A DNA stretch of 64,000 nucleotides from Seiridium cupressi (taxonomy: Eukaryota > Ascomycota > Sordariomycetes > Amphisphaeriales > Sporocadaceae): assembly GCA_036674765.1 (NCBI GenBank), contig JARVKI010000021.1, positions 1 through 64,000 of the forward strand. Reading direction: 5' to 3'. The notes under the pieces were generated by a model. It searched no databases and was not told where the DNA came from. It worked only from the letters and a program-made list of their open reading frames with translations. Position numbers and translations under genes: made by a program. Numbering within the stretch: position 1 is the first letter of the stretch; each line of letters starts with the position of its first letter. Below, piece by piece: positions 11,177 through 24,525 of this stretch.

Positions 11177-14100
11177 TCAGCTATCTCCAGTATTCGAGGA
11201 TGGTGGGTGTTTGCCAATTAACTCTTGGACTTCGTGATGATTTACTTCAGGTCCGTTGGAGATGGGTTTCTCCTTGCTGGAGGGCACGCCAGCGCTGGCC
11301 GCTGGCTTCTCCGGTGTGGGTTTGGTGTAAAGAGACGCAACCTCTGGTTCCTCGGGAATGGTAGCAAATCTCTTGAGAACTTGCTTGAGTGCCGGTCTTC
11401 GAATTGGTTTCGCCAGGAACTCGTCCATGCCTGATTCCATGCAGTCTTTCACGTTGCTCTCATCCGAGAATGCTGTTAATGCGACAATCGGTGCTTCATA
11501 ACCCATTTTCCTGATGAGCCGAGTGCTTTGGAGGCCATCCAAGTTGGGCATCTGGATATCCATGAAGATGACGTCAAATCTGAGGTTCTTGTCCATGTTA
11601 GCCTTGACCAAATCATAGGCTTCTTGGCCATCTTTGGCGATGGTGACATCATAGATATCTTCGAGCTTGAGCAGTTTGCTAACCACTTCGACGTTGACTG
11701 AATTGTCGTCGGCCACGAGCACACGCAATTTGGCACCGGCCTTGGCTGCCATTGCACGGTCGATTGCCTTCAGGGCATCTTCTTTACTTGGCCTAGATCC
11801 GGGCCCGGGACTTGCGGCAAAGAACGGCGCACTAAGACCAATGAGTCGAGGTTGCTGATCTAGGACTGTAGCCTTGGCCTCTGCTGTCGCCCCGTTCGAG
11901 ATTGAGTTGCGGTGCTCGCCTTCAGCAGGAGCAGAAACCACACTTGGTGGTCTCGATTTGATGCTGCTCGAGGCAGTACTAGATGCCCTGTGTAGCGTGT
12001 TAGCACATGCTTGGGATATTGTCATTTCTGGGCCGTCTTACCTCTCCCTTGTATACTTCAGGGGAATGTTGACTATGAATGTCGTACCCACGCCCACCGT
12101 ACTTTTAAGCACAATCGAACCTCCCATAAGACTTGCCAACTGATGGCAGATACTCAGACCGAGCCCTGTTCCACCGAATTTCTTGCTCAAACCAAGGTCG
12201 CCCTGGACGAAGGGCTCGAAGACTTGCTGCTGCATGTGTTCTGGGATACCAGGGCCCGTGTCCTCGACTTCGACTTCGAACATATAGGACTTTGCCCCAG
12301 GTGGTGGCGGGGTAGGCGATCTTTCGCGTACGTGGACGTGTGGAGTAGCCTTCGGGTCTAATGGGTTGATGGCCAGAGCAGTGCCGCCTTTGTAGTGCTG
12401 CGGTGTTGTCGCTCCCTTCGAGCTACCTGAATGATTCGATCGATTCGACCCAGACCCCATTCTATGGCGAGGACGCCCTGCACGGCCCGAATTCCGGGAG
12501 AATGACGATGTTCGACTTTCATCGAAAGTCTTTTCAACCTCACCCAAACAGCGTATTCGTACAGACACTCTTCCACCTGAAGGCGTGAACTTGAGACTGT
12601 TGCTTACGAGGTTGATGAGAACCTGTAAAATCCTGTGCTGGTCACCCCAGAGGCACATATCCTTCAACCTCCCAACGCCATGTGGGCCCATAGCAGGCAG
12701 CTTGGGGTCCTGTATTTCCATGCTTTCCCGTTCAGGACTCCTACCCGGATCCAGGTCGGTACTCAGGAATGTGACACTAAAATCGATCTTCCCCTCGCGA
12801 ACTTGTTTGTCGAAAATTGTCAACACCTGTGACCTGATATCGCCCAGTCGGAACTCTTTCTCCTCGAGACTTAGCTGCTGACCGATTTGATTCTTGGAAA
12901 AACTCAACAAGTCCTCCAATAGGTGCAGCAGCAAATCGCCCGACTTGTAGAGAGTTTTTAACGACTGCTTAATTCTGAAAATATCGTCTTCTTCCATGCA
13001 AACAGCGCACATTCCGAGAATGCCATTCAGCGGGGTTTTCAGTTCGTGAGAAATGTTAGCAATAAATAAGGTTTTGCTTTCGTTTGCTGCCTCGGCGGCC
13101 TTTTTGCTGACCTCGAGCTCGCTGGTTCTCTCGGCAACCTTTTGCTCGAGGGAGCCGTATTGCTTGAGAAGCTCATCGCCCATCTCGTTGAAGACCCCGG
13201 TCAACTCGGTCAGCTCGTCCGTAATGTAATGCTTCTTGTCCTTGACTCTTCCGGGGATTTTGAAGACCCGTCGTCTCGGGTCACTATCATGTTCCGAAGG
13301 GGGAGGTCTCCGCTTCCGCCGGAGTTTGCGCTTGAGGCTCAGCAGCCAGCCTTTTTCCGATTTGCTCGAAACTCCAGTAGATGCCGGGTTCTCTGGATCA
13401 GCGTCTGAGAAATCTAGCTCATCCATATAATCATATCCTGGAGGTGCAACCGACTTCTCTGTCGCATATTTCAGCTTGCGAATCGGCTGAACACTAAAAT
13501 GGGCACAGGGCACAATGAGTAGAAGAATAACGCCGACAGTCCCGAAGACGCAACCCAGGATGATGTTCCGCAGTGTGTTGATGGGGATGTAGGCCTCGTT
13601 TCGCTCTTGCTCGACAATTATAGTCCAGTTTACGAGACTTGTTTGCGGGCGGGCAAATCCAACAGCAACATTGACGCCTTGCTCATTCGTACTCGAAAGG
13701 AAGCTGCTTGCATTGTTGGAAGCAGTGTTACGGTCTGTAAAGGCTGACAGCACAGCGGGATAGTCACTGACCCTGAATGGCGTGTCCCATGTGCGCTTGT
13801 CGAAAGCGCGGTCTGGGTGTCGGTCGGCGTAACCTGGGACAACTTCAGGCGGCAGCACAAACTTGACAGTCACGTCGGAGAAATTGGCCGCGGCACTATG
13901 GGTACTATTAGCTGGTAGGTTATACTTATTGAACCTATTCCAGCCAGTATTGGGACCGACGACCAGGAGAGAGCCGCTATCACCAAGGCCTTCGCGCGAT
14001 TGCACGGTTCCCATGAGTGCAGTACACTCGGAGATCATGGTCATATATCCCAGATTCGCGCCGGTATTGCGGTTGTCGGTTAAAGGAACCGTCAGGGATA

Positions 14101-14755
14101 CCAAAGCGTAGCTCGAGTTAATGAGCAAAGGACCGAGTATCAGCCCGCCGACAGACGCATCGATTTTGATTTCAGGCCATGGACGGGCGGCTTGCACTGT
14201 TGACCCGTTGACGAAAGGATCAGGATCAGTTGTGTTGTAATATGTGATGTTGGGATACAAGCTCGATGGGTACCCGTACTCTGTATCGCTCAAGTAGATA
14301 GTCGAGCCATCAGGAGCAAGGTACGGCAATAAGATGTCACCTGTGTTCGGGGCGGTGACGTTGACCAGACCATGTACGTCGCCCGTCTGGTTCCTTGAGT
14401 ATAATTTCACTTGTAGCAGGTTGGCCGAACTATCGCTGCCGGCATTGAGCGCGCTCTGGAGGTCAGTCCGAGCATTGTCCCAGTTGGCTGACGTGGTATT
14501 TCCAAGGTAGAAGGTCCTGAAAGCCGCTTGAATGAGCAATCGTGTGGAGATGGTCCTGGTCGTGGTCTGCAAGAGTTCGATTTCTGCTGCAACTGAGCTG
14601 GCCTTCAACGAGGCAGCAAGGGCCAAGGCATTGTTCTCGACGCTGACGACGAACCGATTCACATAAATCCAGGTCGGGATCGAGAGGATGGCGAGCGAAA
14701 CGAGCACAGCCAGCAGGACCAATGCTGCCAGCTGCTCCCGGATCGCAATCCTCAT
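11177..14755 (-). CDS. sln1: Sln1-type osmosensing hybrid histidine kinase (group VI)
   Basis: The two exons, 14755-12042 and 11987-11177, give 1174 aa, typical of fungal Sln1. One N-terminal membrane helix (about residues 10-31) and a second at about 390-412 flank a large extracellular sensor rich in N-glycosylation sequons. A HAMP-like linker and coiled coil lead to the kinase core. The H box is [19 protein letters not shown] with the phospho-accepting His at about residue 570; the N box is [13 protein letters not shown] (about 713); the G boxes are DTGPGIP and GGTGLGLSI (about 845-865). The C-terminal receiver domain has VADDNS (about 995), the phospho-acceptor Asp in [11 protein letters not shown] (about 1046) and the conserved Lys in LAKPIR. 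By family, it autophosphorylates at low osmolarity and signals through Ypd1 and Ssk1 to the Hog1 MAPK cascade. The kinase and receiver are separated by a disordered Ser/Ala-rich linker that holds the 54-bp intron. Confidence 0.96.
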
Positions 14756-17700
14756 GGCGACTTTCTAGTCGAACTCGACTATTACAGTGGACAGGAGAGC
14801 GGCGGTTGCGTATACATATTCCAGGCTAGTTATGAGTCCGCGGTGCCACAAATGCCCATCCAGATCTTAAGCCACAGAGTTGGCGATTAAATTCGAGGAT
14901 GCTCGTGCACCCGTGACGTCGAAACGATGTGCAGACTGTGTGTGTTCTGGTTGGGTTGGAAAGCGAGACAAACGCAGGCGAGCTGGTGATCAGCAACAGC
15001 GGACTCGCGCGGCGCGCCGTCGCGAAAAAAGTTCGAGGGAGACGGTTGACTCAGGGCGAAGGCGTCGAGGGAGAGGCACAACTGCAGTCGACTTGGGCTG
15101 TCTTTGCAAATTGGCAACTTGGCCCTACACACGGGTGCCGATGAGGGGCAGAGGAATATAATGAACGTGAGGATGGACCGGCAAGGAGAAGATTGACAGG
15201 TTAGCCGCAGCGAGATGTTTCCACAACGCTCCTGCAGGACACCGGACGACTGTGGCTAAGGATGGTGAGGGTGGTGCTACTCAGGGTTTAGCGCCAAGCT
15301 GAGGACGCGGAAGCATTCGCTTGCTGTTGCCCATCCACCAACAATGTAATAAGCATTGTCAGATGGCCCCGGGAATTGCCTTGCCTTGGCCCTGATTGCA
15401 GGAGCTAGAGAGAAAGCTGGAACAAGGCCGGGCTGTGGTCACGACATAAGTAACCAAGTAGCAACTTTTAGATTGCCCGAGTGGCAGCAAAACTCGTGGC
15501 CCTTAGTCTCGGCCGGCTGGGTAGCAGGTTTACTAGCTGGCTCAAACGTTTTTCTGACGTGCGGCTCTGCGCACGAGAAACGTTCTGTCGATCAGAGCGA
15601 CAGAAGATGCAAATCGCGGGTAGGCCAGTGGGAAAAAGCTTGGGGGTGGGCACACGCTGGGGCAGCTGGAGATCCAGGACCCAGGCCGGGAGATAGCCGA
15701 CCGTGTGTTGTGCCTCTGGCTGGAACTGCTGTTTGCGCCGTACGCCACATCGAACTCAATTTTCGGGGGCCGGGGCGTGGGCTCTTGAGGTGACTATTGG
15801 CTCAGTCAGGGCGCTGGGAACGGGGGCAACGCGACGGCCGCCCCCCCCCCCCCCCCCATACCCAAGTCGATCCCTCATCTAGCATCTCGTCTCCGAGCTC
15901 CATCATGCAGAGCTCCAGCGCCTTGAAATGGTCGTTTTCTGTTACCACCAGCCAGGGCGAAGATTGGCCGGCCGGAGAGAACCCAGCAGCCCACTCGCCC
16001 GCAGGTGGAGATGTTGGCCGCTAGAAGCATGCGATCCAAGATTATCGCCCTCTTTTTAAGCAAATCCCATGCGCCAGATGGAGACGGGGCGAGACATTTG
16101 GGGGAATTGGACCAAGGAGACGCGAGAAGCGAGGACATGGGGTATGCTGAGCTAGAGCGGCCTAGACCCCATCTGTGCAAGGATGAAGCCACAAATTATC
16201 ACAATCCCTGTCCACCTATGAGCAGATCTCGATGAGCTTCTTTCCGGCAGGGCCGACGAGCAGCGATGCAAATCAGAGAACGACCGTAGAAGGATATAAG
16301 AAAGATTTCCTAGTGCATAAACAGAAACAACATTTGATTGTACCTGAGCTCTTGACTGATTACTCACAAATACAAGTACAAGAGCAAGAGCAAGAGCACC
16401 TTGCTTCCCTGTGCTGAGGTTGACTTTAGCCTTGACAACTGATTCTGGCATACTGTAGTGCCCCATCGCTTGAAATGTTGTCTCACCGGGCCGCGAAAAG
16501 CCCCTCAGATCACCAGCCTGCTGCTCCTTCGACAATGTGTTATGCCATGGTGCTTACCGTATCTTTTTGCAAAAAGGCTACAGAGTGTTAGACTAGCTTC
16601 CTTGCATCTTGAGGTAAAGACCCGCAGCCAAAATCATTCATTATATCCATCCCTTGTATCATGCATGAGGGATTGAGTCTACCTATATCAGCATATGCAG
16701 CTAGCACAAGCCACTGGACGGTTACGGTTGGGGCCTACATTACGTGGCATGGCTTTAGAAGCGTGCTACTGTCCATGTCTTCCAAGCCAGAGCCGAGGTG
16801 ATCTAGTCAATCATTCAACAGATGGCTCTGGGAGTCTATGCGTATATGGGTAATCAACAAGTGTCTATAAATGGTGAAGGAGCGCATCCACGAGCATCCA
16901 TCAGCTGTTAAGATTACTGAGCGCCGAGGGCATCCATCGCAGGAGTGATGTCTTGCGGAATAGTGAGCCCATTTTCCCTTCCAAACAAGTCAATGTGAAT
17001 CATTTCCGTTTCATTACAGTGTCATCCTTTGAGCGGCCCTTACCAGGAAGGAAATCTAAGCAAAGCGGGTTGGTGACAAGCCTTTTCTTTCATGTCATCT
17101 AGTGATTGTGCCTCAATGACCTGCGAGACCGGAGTATATGCTCTGAGACGATATGCTTCTCTTTCTTTTCCGTTACACGGGGCTTAATGATGAAAGTTTT
17201 TGTTCCTTCTATGTCCTTTGACTGTATTCTTGTTCTTCTAATTCCTGGAGACTGTGCTGCCACAGCCGTGAAAGCTCCTACGGCAATACCACAAAACACG
17301 CCTATGGCCTCAATACACCACATCGACATTGCGGTATAGTATAATCTAGACATAGCGAACTGGAAACGCATGGCCTTGCCGAAAACAATCACTCAAGTTT
17401 ACGTCTGAGGTTTCCCAAGCCAGCGAAATTGACTACCCTTGCTATTGCTATGTGAGCCATGATTACATGCGCCCTTGGGAGTCCACTGGCATCAAAATAG
17501 TTGTATGTACTGTGTTCAAAGAAGGCACAACTTCTCATAGTACTAATGCCTGCAACTTCATCGTTGCCAGGCGCATAACCATTGTAGATCTCGACTACCT
17601 GTCAAGTATTCCCAAACACCTATCACCGGAGGTTGATGGAGTTCTTGTTGCTTCCAAGACGTAAGTACTAATTAACGCATCTTGCTACCTCTTCTGCAAG

Positions 17701-18205
17701 CTTGCCATTAGATACAAGGCAACTGCGATCCTCCATTTGCTCTGGAGTTCTCCATGACAATACCTTTACAAGCCCTACAGGCATCTCTTCTTGGTGGTTC
17801 AACTTCCCAGAAACCACCTATCATCCGAGGTTACAAACTAAAAGTTTACGCTGTGGTGCGATACCAACACGTTTCATTCACATTAATTCATTCGTGGAAT
17901 ACAAATCATCTCTCCAACGAAGACGAGATCTATCAAAGCACAGGTCGATCCGATAGGGACTTTGTTTGACGATCATCTCGTACGCGACTTGAGTCTGAAA
18001 CCCATTAAACTCGACGCGCCAAGCCCAGCGCTATCCTGTCCCTGGTCCCCACTCTTTTCGCGTCACTGCCTTGACCCGTCACAAAGCTCAGCACTTTTCT
18101 CGGCCATAGGCAAAGTTCGCCAGAGGGACGGCCTCATCCATCATCAACCTCACGTCCCGTCGCCCATCTCCCATCAACGCGACTACCACCGCGTCACCCA
18201 TCAAG
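14756..18205. other. Long divergent spacer between sln1 and spt16
   Basis: No supported gene lies in these 3.45 kb between two divergently transcribed genes. A 17-base C run sits at 15841-15857. At about 17450-17960 there are + strand sequences resembling spliced exons: a GTATGT donor with an ACTAAT branch and TTGCCAG acceptor, then a GTAAGTACTAAT intron, with open frames around them. No family is recognised and the first junction does not keep frame, so no gene is called. The region is otherwise probably the two promoters and long leaders. Confidence 0.5.
15841..15857. repeat. Poly-C run (17 C)
   Basis: A second C homopolymer, seventeen bases long, lies in the sln1-spt16 spacer about 1.1 kb upstream of the sln1 start. 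No function is assigned. It shows that long C runs also occur inside the window, not only at the edge. Confidence 0.9.
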
Positions 18206-21200
18206 ATGGCGGACATCAAGATTGATGGAAAGCTCTTCCAGGAGCGTATTAACCATTTCATTACCTCTTGGAAGAACGACAAACGCGCCGGTGACCAGAT
18301 CTTCAATGGCGTCTCCTCTATCGTGGTCATGATGGGCAAGGTCGAGGAGAACCCTGAGTTTCACAAGAACAATGCGATGCATGTACGGAGTTCCTCATCC
18401 ATGCTTTGAGTATTTCTCTCCCGCCGCTGACTCTCGTGTGTACAGTTTTGGTTACTAGGCTATGAGTTCCCGACTACGCTCATGCTTTTTACGCTCGATT
18501 GCCTCTACGTCGTGACGACTACGAAGAAGGGTAAGCACCAGGCACCCGAGCTCATCTTCAACTGGGCGACACCATGCTGACTCGCTTGTAGCCAAGCATC
18601 TAGAGCAACTCAAGGGCGGAAGGTTCCCGATCGAAGTCCTCGTCCGAGGCAAGGACGCCGAGGAGAACGAAAAGCTCTTTGTCAAGATCGCCGACACCAT
18701 CAATTCCGCTGGCGTGAGTCATTGCCAGGAACACATGGGTTTCCGGCCAGACATGCTAACTATCATATTTTCTGTAGAACAAGGTCGGCGTTCTCCCCAA
18801 AGACACATCGAAAGGTCCATTTGTAGATGAGTGGAAGAAGTTGTTCGGCGAGAAATGCAAGGACGCCGAGGAGATCGACATTGCCTCTGCCCTCTCAAAC
18901 GCTGCATTTTCGGTCAAGGACGAAACCGAGCTGCGTGCCATGCGGACCGCTTCCAAAGCCTGCGTTGCCCTGATGAATCCATACTTCCTCGACCAGATGT
19001 CAGATGTGCTCGATCAGGAGAAGAAGGTTAAACATAGCGCCCTAGCCAACAAGGTTGACCAGAAGCTCGATGATACCAAGTGGTGGAAGACAGTCGAGCT
19101 ACCTAACAAACAGAAACTACCACCCGACTTCGATGCTGGCCATCTCGACTGGTATCTCGGCCCTTCCGTCCAAAGCGGTGGCAAATACGACTTGAAGTTC
19201 CTGCAAGAGTCCACCAACGACAACCTTCACGCCGGTATCATCATTGCTGGCATGGGTCTTCGATACAAATCGTACAGCTCGGCTATTGCTCGTACGTTTC
19301 TAGTCGATCCAAACAAAACCCAGGAGAGCAACTACAAGCTTCTCTTTGCCGTACACAACCTGGTCCTGAAGGAGATCAGAGATGGTGTCACTGTCAGTGA
19401 AGTCTACAAGAAGGCTCTTGGTCTCATCAGATCCAAGAAGCCTGAGCTGGAGAAGCATTTTCTCAAGAACGTTGGAGCTGGAATCGGTATCGAGAGCAAA
19501 GATCCTACTTTGCTATTGAACGCCAAGAATGCGAGAACTTTGAAGGATGGAATGACCCTCTGCATCACCACGGGTTTCCAGGACATCGAAAACCCCCAGC
19601 CCCAAGACAAGCTGAGCAAGACGTATTCTCTGGTAATCACTGACACCGTCCGTGTCACTTCGAGTGATCCCGTAGTTTTTACCGGTGATGCCCCGACGGA
19701 GCTCGATGCAACTTCGTTCTTCTTCAAGGATGAGGAGGACGAGAAGCCCACCCCAAAGAAGGAGAAGAAGGATTCCCGTGTTGGTGCTGTTGCGACCAAA
19801 AACATTACAAACACGAGACTCAGATCCGAGCGCACCACCCAAGTGAACGAAGAGAGTGATAAGAAGCGCCGGGAACATCAAAAGCAACTGGCTTTGAAGA
19901 AGCAGAGAGAGGGAATGGCAAGATTTGCCGAGTCCACTGGTGGTCAAAACGGCGCCGAAGTCAAGAAGTTCAAGAAGTTCGAGTCTTATAAGAGAGAGAA
20001 CCAGTTGCCCTCAAAGGTGCGCAACCTAGAGATCTTCATCGACGAGAAAAACGGAACGGTCATTCTCCCTGTCATGGGCCGTCCAGTCCCGTTTCACATC
20101 CACACCATCAAGAATGCAAGCAAGAATGATGAGGGTGAATGGTCATTCCTCAGAATCAACTTCCTATCACCTGGGCAAGGTGTCGGTCGAAAGGACGATC
20201 AGCCATTCGAGGATCCTTCTGCACAGTTCGTGCGCAGCTTGACATTCCGGTCCTTGGATGGTGACCGATATGAAGAAATAGCAACTCGTATCTCGAATAT
20301 GAAGAAAGAAGCCACCAAAAAGGAGCAGGCCAAGAAGGAGATGGAGGATGTTGTTGAGCAGGACAAACTTGTTGAGATCCGAAGTAAGTACAGTCTCCTA
20401 GGACTGGGTGCATCTCGCTAACTTGAATAGACCGCCGCCCACAGGTACTGGATAATGTCTTCATTCGCCCTGCCATGGAAGGCAAGCGCGTTCCTGGAAA
20501 GGTCGAGATTCATCAGAACGGTATCCGTTACCAGTCGCCTCTCAGCAGTCAGCAGAGGGTGGACATTCTCTTTTCCAACATCCGCCACCTCTTCTTCCAG
20601 CCTTGCGCACACGAGTTGATTGTTATCATTCACATACACCTAAAAGATCCTATAATCTTGGGTGGCAAGAACAAGAAGACGAAGGACGTGCAGTTCTATC
20701 GAGAAGCAACAGACATTCAATTCGACGAGACAGGCAACCGTAAACGGAAGTATCGGTATGGTGACGAGGATGAGTTCGAGGCTGAGCAGGAGGAGCGCCG
20801 CCGCCGTGCTGAGCTGGACCGTCTGTTCCAGAACTTTGCACAAAAGATTGCAGAGTCCGGGAAGAGCGAATCTATCGAAGTGGATATGCCGATAAGGGAG
20901 TTGGGCTTCAACGGTGTTCCGTTCCGCAGCAACGTGTACATTCAGCCCACGACCGACTGTCTCATCCAGGTCACAGAACCTCCATTCCTAGTCGTTACCT
21001 TGGACGACGTCGAGGTGGCCCATTTGGAGCGCGTACAGTTTGGCTTGAAGAACTTTGATATGGTCTTCGTCTTCAAGGACTTTACCCGAGCGCCTGCACA
21101 CATCAACACTATTCCCGTCGAGTCATTGGACGATGTGAAGGAATGGCTCGACAGTTCCGAGATCGCCATCACTGAGGGACCCCTCAACCTGAACTGGCCG

Positions 21201-21533
21201 ACCATCATGAAGACGGTGACTGCGGATACGCACCAGTTCTTCGTCGACGGTGGTTGGTCATTCTTGGCCGCCGAAAGCGATGACGAAGGTGCTGAGGAAG
21301 AGGAAGAAGAGTCCGCTTTTGAAATCAGCGATGACGAACTCGACGATGCTAGTGAGGAGTCCGAGGAGGAGTCTGAGTTTGATGATGATGCTTCAGCTGA
21401 AGCTTCCGAGGAAGAGGCTTCTGATGATGAAGAGGGCGATGATTGGGATGAAATGGAGAAGAAGGCGAAACGTAAGGATAGAGAGAGCGGATTAGAGGAC
21501 GAGGACCGAAACCCAAAGAAGAGAAGAAAGTAG
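18206..21533 (+). CDS. spt16: FACT complex subunit SPT16 (histone chaperone)
   Basis: The five exons are 18206-18382, 18446-18530, 18592-18713, 18778-20383 and 20431-21533, giving 1030 aa, the normal Spt16 length. All four introns (47-64 bp) have GT..AG borders and keep phase. The protein shows the N-terminal Spt16 lobe ([15 protein letters not shown]), the catalytically dead aminopeptidase-like (M24) domain ([19 protein letters not shown], then [15 protein letters not shown]), the dimerisation and middle domains with a tandem PH-like fold ([40 protein letters not shown]) and a C-terminal tail of about 100 residues dominated by Glu, Asp and Ser, ending in a basic KKRRK patch. By family, Spt16 pairs with Pob3 and an Nhp6-type HMG protein as FACT, binding H2A-H2B and reorganising nucleosomes during transcription and replication. 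The start has the expected [12 protein letters not shown]-terminus. Confidence 0.97.
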
Positions 21534-22470
21534 ATGACTTTCTCCGTTGGGGCGGTATAAGCCGCATCGGCGCCGCGCATTACTATGGAGCGGTTCAAGG
21601 TGGTTTCCGTAGGAACGGGGCTTTGTGTTTTATTGGCTTCCGCCGGGTGTTCACCTGCAGCGAAGACTGCCAATCGTCCGCGCAGATTTTCCCCTCAAGA
21701 TTTGGTGTTTCGATATGTAGAGTATATTTTGGGGTACGACGTGCTTCGGGATTGTAGTATTGGGCTGAAGCCAGAAGCAGCGTAGCATGATTCCCAACGA
21801 ATTTGCTTTTCAGTATGCTGCAGGGCCGACATATGACAAAATGCAAAGGCGTTCACGGTTAGCCGCAAAGAGTTCAAATCTTAATATTTAAGATGTACAC
21901 TTCGTCGTGATGCGCCATAGAACTATCGAGTTTCATTCGATCATAAGTTTGCAGTGAGTATGAGTTGTCAACTGTGCCGTAGCCGGCATGTTTGACATCT
22001 TCCAGCTTGTGTCAGGAGCAAAACGCATTGGATTTGTATAATGGTTATTTGTATAAGCACTCGTCGTCTATTGATAGGTGAGGTAGTTGTTCCGACACAG
22101 CCAGGCATTCTTACCATTCGAACTTGAGTCGATAGACAAAAATTCATCATTCATGGGCTTGTCACGCTTGTGGACATTTCATGGAAACGATGCTTTGAAA
22201 TTTGTGTGGTTTGAATTATGATTTATTGTTTGTACAACTGGTATCAAAAGGTATAGAGCATTGCTAAATCTCAATCTGGAAAGTTTCCCACCTTGCGCCG
22301 CGCGAGTGCTTGGATGCAAAAAAAGAAAAGAAAAAAAACTATTCTCCTCCTTTCCCACAACACCCCCCGCGTGTTCATGAATGTTCGTTACTCGTATGGC
22401 GTATTACAACTTCAGTCCGCTCTTCACGTCGTTTCGGTCCTCGCGTCCCCCCGTTTGGTGGAACATGAGC
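21534..22470. other. Intergenic, spt16 to SUR7/PalI gene
   Basis: A spacer between convergent genes, expected to hold two 3' untranslated regions. It is AT-richer towards 22000-22300. No ORF with coding character and no repeat was recognised. Confidence 0.5.
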
Positions 22471-23169
22471 TTAGAACCACCGTCTGCGCGACGAGTGGGT
22501 GGCCGGGCTATCGTAGCGCTCGGCCTTGGCGCTGCTTCGCTTCTTGTGGAGGCGGGCGCTGCAGCAGGTGAAGAAGAGGATGATGGTGGCCAGCAGGTTG
22601 CAGATGGCGGCGACGAGCAGAGTCCACATGCAAGCGCCAAACTCGGACGTGGCACCAGTGTTGGAAGAGTTGACGGCGTTCTTGAGGATGGCGAAGCCGA
22701 CAAAGTCGGTGATGAGCACGACCAGAGTGACCACGAACGTGAACAGGGAGACGAGGGCGGCGAGGAAGCTGCCGACAATACCGGCGCCGAGAGCGAGAAG
22801 GAATGAGATGAACGATAGGCCGGCGGCGACGGGGTGCAAGACCATGACACGCGTCAGGGCGTTGGCGGTGTCAGCAGCATAGTTGCCAGTGTTGAACTGG
22901 CCACCGGAGGCGCTGCTCAGTACATCGGCGGCATTGTAGCCAACGTGAGACTTGGAGCAGTTGTCATCGCTACCGGAGGCTTGCACACAGTAACCAAATG
23001 TGCCGAAAGTGATATCTGGGTTATACTGGTTGTTGTTCTGGGGTAGTATGACCTTCAGAACGGACAGACTGTGGACGACGGGTGCGCTGATGCTTGTAAC
23101 GATAAGTAGAACGGTGGCGGCCAGGAGGAAGAAGGACCCGATGTGGTGGAAGAATCCTGTTTGACCCAT
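22471..23169 (-). CDS. SUR7/PalI-family four-span membrane protein
   Basis: This single exon encodes 232 aa. The start is the ATG at 23169 (MGQTGFFHHIGSFFLLAAT), which places the first membrane helix at about residues 10-30 as in the family; an upstream in-frame extension lacks an ATG. After a long extracellular loop with paired cysteines (GYCVQ, DNCSK) come three closely spaced helices at about 108-130, 135-165 and 185-210, then a basic cytosolic tail ending SRRRWF. This topology and the second-helix region (LHPVAAGLSFISFLLALGAG) match the SUR7/PalI superfamily (claudin-like). By family, members act in plasma-membrane eisosome or MCC domains (Sur7) or in ambient-pH sensing (PalI/Rim9). This protein lacks the very long tail of classical PalI, so its exact role is unresolved. 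Confidence 0.85.
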   Translation of the reverse strand: MGQTGFFHHIGSFFLLAATVLLIVTSISAPVVHSLSVLKVILPQNNNQYNPDITFGTFGYCVQASGSDDNCSKSHVGYNAADVLSSASGGQFNTGNYAADTANALTRVMVLHPVAAGLSFISFLLALGAGIVGSFLAALVSLFTFVVTLVVLITDFVGFAILKNAVNSSNTGATSEFGACMWTLLVAAICNLLATIILFFTCCSARLHKKRSSAKAERYDSPATHSSRRRWF

Positions 23170-24525
23170 TTTGGCGTTGTTGATGTGTTGGCGCACTGGC
23201 AATAACACTATTTGGTTGCTGGAGTTCTGAAGGAATAGAAGTCTTCAAGAAGAGACTATATATTGTGACAGTCGCACGAAAGAGGCCGAACGATAGGTAT
23301 ACTGAATGGATTAGGGGATATGGAATCACAACAGAGCAAGAGGTGGGTGACAGCACATATAAGGACACAGTCTCGGAAAAGGCGATCCACCAGAACTCCA
23401 ATGCTGTGTGATACTTGGCAAGGGCCTTGTCAATTTGGGTTTGGTTTGATTCAGAAGCAAACAGGATATGGGATGAAAAAGGACTGTTCGTCACATTGAC
23501 CGGCGTCTCGAACCACACCAAGCATCCCAGACGCGCATCCCCCAGTTTGGACGCTACGTCATGCCCGATCTACGTGGTAATTGTCGGATGCCCTGCCCTC
23601 GCTAGGGCAAAGCCAACGGGAAACCGGCAAGGCTGCTGAAAAGCCTAGAACCTCAATCTCAGCTATCGAGGCCTAGGGCGCGTCACAAGCCCCAGGACAT
23701 GGAGGAACGGCGTCGTGCAGGGCAGCGCAGCCAGGGCATGTAATTAGGTAAACTTGGTCCCACGGTGGCATGACGTAGACGCTGCTGCGAGCCGTTGAGT
23801 TTGAGTCGAATCGGCCCCTGCATCGCTGGTTTCCCGCTATGCCTATACAGGCGATAGGGGTCTGATGTTTCCCTGATTTAGAGCTAAAGTGACGTGCAAA
23901 CCCCCGATCTTGGCGAGCCAAGCACGACTTTGACCCTGAGGGCTGCAGCTGACTGCCGACAAGTCGACCTCGAGTTCGAGCTCTATTACACAATTGATCG
24001 TGAACGTAATCTGAAATCGTTGCATTTGCGCGCACACACCGCGTCCGCTCAAAGGCATCCCGGCAAACGAGCTGCCTGCCCACCAGCGTCGCATGGTCCT
24101 TGCTCTCGGCATTTCTAGATAGTCAAGCCACAAGCAGCAGGCGATGCCGTCCTCGGTTCTCTGTTTCACATAAGGTTGCTGGCACGACTCGAACCCAACA
24201 ATGTCCCACCCCGGCCGCGGAAGATTTCCCGTTTTGGCATCTTCAAGTGCCAATCCTCGGCACTGGAGTGCTTAACGATGATAAGCTTCCCATCATTCCT
24301 AGATAACCTCTGCGCACACGACTTGGAAGCTGCGATCCCAACTGAAGCAGCATTGGCGCTAAGGTGTACCTAGTCCTAGGTGTCATTGTGCTGTAGGTAG
24401 ATGCTGGAGGCGCCGTCTTTGCCTTGGATACTTCATGGGGAAACCCCCAATGAATATGTCCTCATTGTCGCTGACAGGTTGATGGTTACGTTGCAATTAA
24501 CCACTGCCAATCGTGGTTTGGTATA
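23170..24525. other. Intergenic, SUR7/PalI gene to unrecognised gene
   Basis: Two minus-strand open frames of 136 codons overlap here (23673-24083 and 23843-24253), but neither has coding bias or a recognisable domain. The left part is the presumed promoter of the SUR7/PalI gene and the right part the 3' region of the next gene. Nothing else is seen. Confidence 0.5.

Noticed and set aside
16152..16535. 127-codon minus-strand frame in the sln1-spt16 spacer
   Set aside because: Low-complexity, no homologous motif and no promoter or intron evidence.
17099..17392. 97-codon minus-strand frame with a hydrophobic stretch
   Set aside because: One possible helix only, no coding bias and no recognised family.
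20942..21673. 243-codon minus-strand frame, Ser-rich
   Set aside because: It is the complement of the acidic tail of spt16 (GAG/GAT codons read backwards as Ser/Leu). Poly-acidic tails always give such shadows.
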